The translations under genes and the position numbers were made by a program. DNA of 64,000 nucleotides from Streptomyces achromogenes (lineage in GTDB: Bacteria > Actinomycetota > Actinomycetes > Streptomycetales > Streptomycetaceae). The notes beneath the pieces were generated by a model. The model had not been told where the DNA came from. It saw nothing but the letters and a program-made list of their open reading frames with translations, and ran no database searches. Positions 60,760-64,000 of the stretch are shown here, piece by piece (the first letter of the stretch is position 1; every line of letters begins with the position of its first letter). The DNA is taken from the NCBI RefSeq assembly GCF_030816715.1, contig NZ_JAUSYH010000001.1, positions 3,224,001 to 3,288,000 of the forward strand, given 5' to 3'.

Positions 60760-61686
60760 ATGTACGACTACGACCTTCTGGTCGTGGGGTCGGCCAACGC
60801 CGACCTGGTGATCGACGTCGAGCGGCGTCCGGGCGCCGGAGAGACGGTGCTCGGCGGCGACCTGGCGGTCCACCCCGGTGGCAAGGGTGCCAACCAGGCC
60901 GTCGCGGCGGCCCGTCTCGGCGCGCGTACGGCCCTGCTGGCCCGGGTCGGCGACGACGCGCACGGCCGGCTGCTGCTCGACTCGCAGCGGGCGGCCGGGG
61001 TCGACACGGCGGGCGTCCTGGTGGGCGGGGCGCCGACCGGCGTCGCACTGATCACGGTGGACCCGTCGGGCGACAACAGCATCGTCGTCTCACCGGGCGC
61101 GAACGGCCGGCTGACGCCGGCGGACGTCCAGAACGCCGACCGCCTCCTGCGGTCCTCCCGGGTGGTGTCGGCACAGCTGGAGATCCCGCTGGAGACGGTC
61201 GTGGCGGTCGCGGCGAGCCTGGAGCCGGGCAGCCTCTTCGTGCTGAACCCCTCCCCGCCGCGTCCGCTGCCCGCCGTGCTGCTCGCGGCCTGCGACACCC
61301 TGATCGTCAATGAGCACGAGGCGAAGGTGATCCTCGGCGAGGAGTGCCCCGGCGGTGCCCCCGAGGACTGGGCGCGGACCCTGCTCGCCAGGGGGCCGAA
61401 GTCCGTGGTCGTGACGCTGGGTTCGGAAGGCGCGCTGGTGGCGACCGCGGAGGGCGTCGCCCGGATCGCGTCCGTGATGGTGGACGCCGTGGACACGACG
61501 GGTGCGGGCGACTCCTTCACGGCGGCGTTGGCGTGGAAGCTGGGCACGGGCTCGTCCCTGGCCGAGGCCGCGGCGTACGCCGCGCGGGTCGGGGCGGTCG
61601 CCGTGACCCGGCGTGGCGCGCAGGAGTCGTTCCCGACGGCGGACGAGGTCGAGGCGCTCGCTTCCGGGGACGGTGAGGTCCGGTGA
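60760..61686 (+). CDS. rbsK: Ribokinase
   Basis: The 308-residue PfkB-family kinase phosphorylates ribose to ribose 5-phosphate. The N-terminal GSANADLVIDV and GGDLAVHPGGKGANQAVAAARLGA are ribokinase signatures, and the C-terminal VDTTGAGDSFTAAL carries the catalytic aspartate. GGGGAG precedes ATG 60760. The stop overlaps the rbsD GTG by four bases. In context it acts directly on sugar imported by the upstream transporter. Confidence 0.94.
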   Translation: MYDYDLLVVGSANADLVIDVERRPGAGETVLGGDLAVHPGGKGANQAVAAARLGARTALLARVGDDAHGRLLLDSQRAAGVDTAGVLVGGAPTGVALITVDPSGDNSIVVSPGANGRLTPADVQNADRLLRSSRVVSAQLEIPLETVVAVAASLEPGSLFVLNPSPPRPLPAVLLAACDTLIVNEHEAKVILGEECPGGAPEDWARTLLARGPKSVVVTLGSEGALVATAEGVARIASVMVDAVDTTGAGDSFTAALAWKLGTGSSLAEAAAYAARVGAVAVTRRGAQESFPTADEVEALASGDGEVR

Positions 61687-62072
61687 AGAAGGCCGGGATC
61701 CTCAACCGTCATCTCGCCGGGTCGCTGGCCGAGTTGGGGCACGGCGACGGGGTGCTGGTGTGCGACGCCGGCATGCCGATACCGGACGGGCCCCGGGTCG
61801 TCGACCTCGCCTTCCGGGCGGGGATTCCCTCGTTCGCGGAGGTGGTCGACGGGCTGCTCGACGAACTGGTCGTGGAGGGGGCGACGGCGGCGGAGGAGGT
61901 CCGGGAGGCGAACCCGGCGGCGGCCGGGCTGCTGGCGGACCGCTTCCCGGCACTGTCGTACGTCTCGCACGAGGAGCTGAAGGAGCTGTCGGCGGGAGCC
62001 CGACTGGTCGTCCGCACGGGCGAGGCACGGCCGTACGCGAACGTGCTGCTCAGGTGTGGGGTCTTCTTCTGA
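61683..62072 (+). CDS. rbsD: D-ribose pyranase
   Basis: The 129-residue protein interconverts pyranose and furanose forms of ribose, supplying the form used by ribokinase. Family motifs are present: MKKAGILNRHLAGSLAELGH with catalytic His20, CDAGMPIPDG, and the C-terminal RTGEARPYANVLLRCGV. It starts at GTG 61683. It is the last gene of the rbs operon and is followed by a strong terminator. Confidence 0.94.
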   Translation: MKKAGILNRHLAGSLAELGHGDGVLVCDAGMPIPDGPRVVDLAFRAGIPSFAEVVDGLLDELVVEGATAAEEVREANPAAAGLLADRFPALSYVSHEELKELSAGARLVVRTGEARPYANVLLRCGVFF

Positions 62073-62110
62073 GACCCGCCGACGGGACCTGCCGGCCCGG
62101 CGTGAAGCTT

Positions 62111-62150
62111 CGAGGGGGCCTGGTCCGTGGACCAGGCCCCCTCGGCTTTT
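62111..62150 (+). terminator. Terminator of the ribose operon
   Basis: A perfect 16-bp inverted repeat (62111-62126 with 62129-62144) is followed by gcTTTT. With only two bases between the arms, the innermost pairs must open to form the loop. Confidence 0.85.
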
Positions 62151-62497
62151 CCCCTCCGTACCAGAACCCCCGCGATCCCCCCGGATCCCCCTCCAGAAGC
62201 CCTGACGCCACGTATGACACGCGGAGTTGCGGAAGGGTTGCACGGCTTCCGGAAATTTCTGGCAGCCCTTCCGACGCCCCGCAGCGGTGCGAACAGCGGA
62301 GCGAGCAGAACGGGCCAAAGGCACATGCCGGATGCATCAAACACCTCCCGGGCTCATTGCATCACTTGTCATGCCGTGCACCTGGCTGCTGGACCGCCTA
62401 CCCCGCTGACCTGCGGCGTCACACCCTGGCACCACCGGGGCCGCCCATCGCCCACACCGGCGGGGCGGCCCCTTCGCCGCTCCCGGAGCCACCAGCA
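62151..62497. other. Noncoding region between ribose operon and GntR gene
   Basis: These 347 bases contain no convincing gene. A 10-bp inverted repeat ggggccgccc/gggcggcccc (62437-62446, 62463-62472) near the right end could terminate the minus-strand GntR gene. The middle part is somewhat lower in GC and might be a decayed sequence, but I recognise nothing in it. Confidence 0.45.
62437..62472 (-). terminator. Hairpin downstream of GntR gene
   Basis: A perfect 10-bp stem with a 16-base loop lies 26 bases past the minus-strand stop codon. No T tract is present. Confidence 0.5.
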
Positions 62498-62779
62498 CTA
62501 GACAGACGGCGCGGGCGCCCCGGGGGCGGGCGGCAGGGGGTCGGAGACGAACCAGCCACGCTGCGGAACGGCGTACACCCAGCTTTCGTCCGCCAGCAGG
62601 CCGAGTCCTCGCCGCACGGTGGTCCGCGCGATGCCGTACTTCTGCACAAGCTGAGCCTCGCTCGGCAGCATCCGCCCGGGCTGCCAGTCGCCGCGTTGGA
62701 TCTGCGCCCGCAGAATCTCGGCCAGCTGCCGGTACGGGGTCAGTGGCGCTCCGTGGTCGATCTCAGCGTCGGGGTTCAT
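62498..62779 (-). CDS. Small GntR-family regulator
   Basis: The 93-residue protein starts at ATG 62777-62779. It is essentially only the GntR winged helix: PYRQLAEILRAQIQRGDW, LPSEAQLVQKYGIARTTVRR and LLADESWVYAVPQRGWFV. It has no effector-binding domain, unlike FadR or HutC types, so it may act as a simple repressor or need a partner. The divergent intergenic region contains a perfect palindrome and extra half-site, the probable operator for itself and the two small genes to the right. Confidence 0.85.
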   Translation of the reverse strand: MNPDAEIDHGAPLTPYRQLAEILRAQIQRGDWQPGRMLPSEAQLVQKYGIARTTVRRGLGLLADESWVYAVPQRGWFVSDPLPPAPGAPAPSV

Positions 62780-62825
62780 GGAGACGACGCTAGGCAATGG
62801 GAGTGCTACTCACACTTTGGGATAC

Positions 62826-62855
62826 GTATCGCTACGAAGCGATACAAGGCGATAC
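62826..62855. promoter_or_regulatory. Palindromic operator of the small GntR regulator
   Basis: gtatcgctacgaagcgatac (62826-62845) is a perfect 8+8 palindrome around ACGA, followed by another half-site gcgatac (62849-62855). It lies 47 bases upstream of the GntR start and about 90 bases before the rightward small gene, so it could control both. Confidence 0.7.
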
Positions 62856-62941
62856 GATGGGATCCGCCCAACGAAAGCGCCCCGGCGGGAAGGGTGAGAG
62901 CTTCCGTGCCGGGGCTGAGCCGACTACAGAGGAGTCGACCT

Positions 62942-63238
62942 GTGCGCAGCCTACTTTCCGCGATCCTGAGCCTTTTCCTGCCGCCGCGCGGAGCGCACCG
63001 GGCCCCCGGGGGCCCGGAGTTCCGGACCGCCCCTCCGTGCGTTCCCCCGCGCCGGGCGCGGTCGTGCCCCGCGGACGTGATCCTCGCCGACGGCCTGCCC
63101 CTGGTCAGGCCGTACCTCGCCGTCTGGGAACGTGAACGCGACGCCCTGGACCGCGGGCGCCTCCAGCGGGAACGGCGGCGCGCGGCGGTCCTCGCCACCC
63201 TTGGACAGGACTACGTCCCGGCGGAGGCCGCCGCGTGA
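62942..63238 (+). CDS. Small basic protein, unknown function
   Basis: The 98-residue protein starts at GTG 62942 with a good GAGGAG ribosome site. It begins MRSLLSAILSLFLPPRG, a short hydrophobic segment that could be a membrane anchor, followed by an Arg/Pro-rich stretch and a charged helix (WERERDALDRGRLQRERRRAAVLA kept here only in part: RERDALDRGRLQRE). No known domain is recognised. It overlaps the next gene by four bases and is probably under the adjacent GntR operator. Confidence 0.6.
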   Translation: MRSLLSAILSLFLPPRGAHRAPGGPEFRTAPPCVPPRRARSCPADVILADGLPLVRPYLAVWERERDALDRGRLQRERRRAAVLATLGQDYVPAEAAA

Positions 63239-63501
63239 GCGCGCGACGGTTCCGCAGCCTCGGCGTCGACCCCGCCACGGGCAAGGAGGCGTTCGTGGTC
63301 GCGCGTTCCGGCGGCGTGCTGGAGGAACTGGCCGACGCGCACGCGCTGAAGGCCTCCGCCGTCCTGGTGACGGTCGTCGGGGCCGTACTGGAGGCCGGCA
63401 GGTCGTCCGACGCCGAACTCGCCGCCTTCGTGCCGTCGCTGCACGCCGCGCTCGAGGAATGTGTCGGCATCATGGCGGCGGACAGGGAGCGCTCGGCATA
63501 G
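63235..63501 (+). CDS. Small hypothetical protein
   Basis: The 88-residue protein starts at GTG 63235 in a GTGA overlap with the preceding gene. It contains RSLGVDPATGKEAFVVARSG and a helical C-terminal half rich in Ala, Glu and Leu. No cysteine cluster, signal peptide or membrane segment is evident apart from one central hydrophobic patch (AVLVTVVGAVL). Function is unknown; coupling with the upstream gene suggests the two products work together. Confidence 0.6.
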   Translation: MSARRFRSLGVDPATGKEAFVVARSGGVLEELADAHALKASAVLVTVVGAVLEAGRSSDAELAAFVPSLHAALEECVGIMAADRERSA

Positions 63502-63544
63502 CCGGGCGGCCGCGCACCCGCGCCCGCCCGGGGCCGCTGGGCCG

Positions 63545-64000
63545 TCAGTAGCCGAGGCCCCTGAAATGCAGGACTGCGGACCGCAGTTCGGCGTCGAGGA
63601 GGAGATCGAGGATCTCCTCCTCCCCCGCGAACAGGGCGTCGGCCGCCGGATGGCCGGACTGGTGGAACATGGCGACCAGGACATCGATGAGGGGACGGTT
63701 CCAGGTGACCCGGACGATCTCCGTCGCCTTGTCACGCTGGCCGTTGTCCATGGCTATGCGCCACAGCTCGACGGAGTGCCTGGCCGTCGCGTAGGCGTCC
63801 CTGCGTCCCTCGACCAGGACCGCTCTGGCGTTCAGGCCGAACACCTCGATACAGGCCTCCCCCCGGCCGGTCAGGCCCCGGTACGTTCCGAGCGATCCCG
63901 CCGGATCGTCCGCCCACGGGCCACGGCGGGCGACGCTGGTCTGCCCTTTTGTGTACCTGATCTCGTCGAGGCTGGGCAGAACGCCCCGGCGGCCCGCAAC
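63545..64000 (-). CDS. Hypothetical protein, C-terminal part (cut by window edge)
   Basis: Reading leftwards from the window edge, one frame stays open for 151 codons to the stop at 63545. It includes GTYRGLTGRGEACIEVFGLN before the first internal GTG at 63844, so the true start lies outside the window. The visible part contains RDAYATARHSVELWRIAMD, a helix pair with WNRPLIDVLVAMFHQSGHPAADALF, and an acidic C-terminus EEEILDLLLDAELRSAVLHF. It looks cytoplasmic and helical. I do not recognise a family. Confidence 0.6.
   Translation of the reverse strand, partial: VAGRRGVLPSLDEIRYTKGQTSVARRGPWADDPAGSLGTYRGLTGRGEACIEVFGLNARAVLVEGRRDAYATARHSVELWRIAMDNGQRDKATEIVRVTWNRPLIDVLVAMFHQSGHPAADALFAGEEEILDLLLDAELRSAVLHFRGLGY

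Overview
The window looks like a chromosomal segment from a Streptomyces species. It is very GC-rich, uses many GTG starts and 4-base ATGA/GTGA overlaps, and encodes the aerial-surface proteins found only in sporulating actinomycetes (three chaplins, two rodlins). From memory, the order chaplin - tyrosinase pair - chaplin ... chaplins - rodlins ... copper genes - citrate synthase - RecD-like helicase matches the S. coelicolor SCO2699-SCO2737 neighbourhood. CDS coordinates below include the stop codon.

Layout. 1-147: start of a probable dynamin-like GTPase. 468-540: tRNA-Arg(UCU). 797-5654: a compact two-armed cluster with an Sfp-type phosphopantetheinyl transferase and a SpeD-like protein on the minus strand, and a branched-polyamine-synthase/zinc-ribbon/GNAT fusion, an FkbH-like HAD protein and an acyl carrier protein on the plus strand. 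This is the best candidate here for an undescribed pathway. 5802-11619: chaplin, tyrosinase MelC2 with its caddie MelC1, several secreted low-complexity proteins, a VKOR-family oxidoreductase and a second short chaplin. 11860-26513: an exopolysaccharide-type locus (secreted protein, two GT4 glycosyltransferases, initiating sugar-phosphate transferase, O-antigen-ligase-like protein, MurJ-like flippase, polysaccharide deacetylase, Wzz-like protein, CelD-like GNAT) with a divergent secreted GH26-like hydrolase and an ATP-grasp/flavoprotein pair. 26627-30834: wall-anchored long chaplin, short chaplin and two tandem rodlins separated by an LCP-family gene. 30943-37290: vWA lipoprotein, an ABC permease with an unusual hydrolase-ABC ATPase fusion, and a lipoprotein.

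37437-44610: myo-inositol catabolic genes (mmsA, iolD, iolB, a Cgl0158-type aldolase, iolC, and a divergent TIM-barrel gene) controlled from one short divergent promoter with a dyad operator. 44759-47685: AraC-type regulator, small MerR-like protein, zinc alcohol dehydrogenase. 47822-50522: CsoR-type operator, CopZ chaperone and CopA copper ATPase. 51517-55318: citrate synthase and a RecD2-like helicase broken by a single-base frameshift. 55417-62072: small secreted protein, then the ribose operon rbsR-rbsA-rbsCB(fused)-rbsK-rbsD. 62498-64000: a small GntR regulator with a palindromic operator, two small unknown genes and a truncated unknown gene.

Functional themes: building the hydrophobic aerial surface (chaplins, rodlins, exopolysaccharide, LCP protein), copper handling (tyrosinase with caddie, CopZ/CopA), sugar and inositol catabolism, and the small polyamine/carrier-protein cluster. 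No rRNA, CRISPR array, insertion sequence or integrase was seen. Large open frames opposite real genes are a consequence of the high GC content and were left out.
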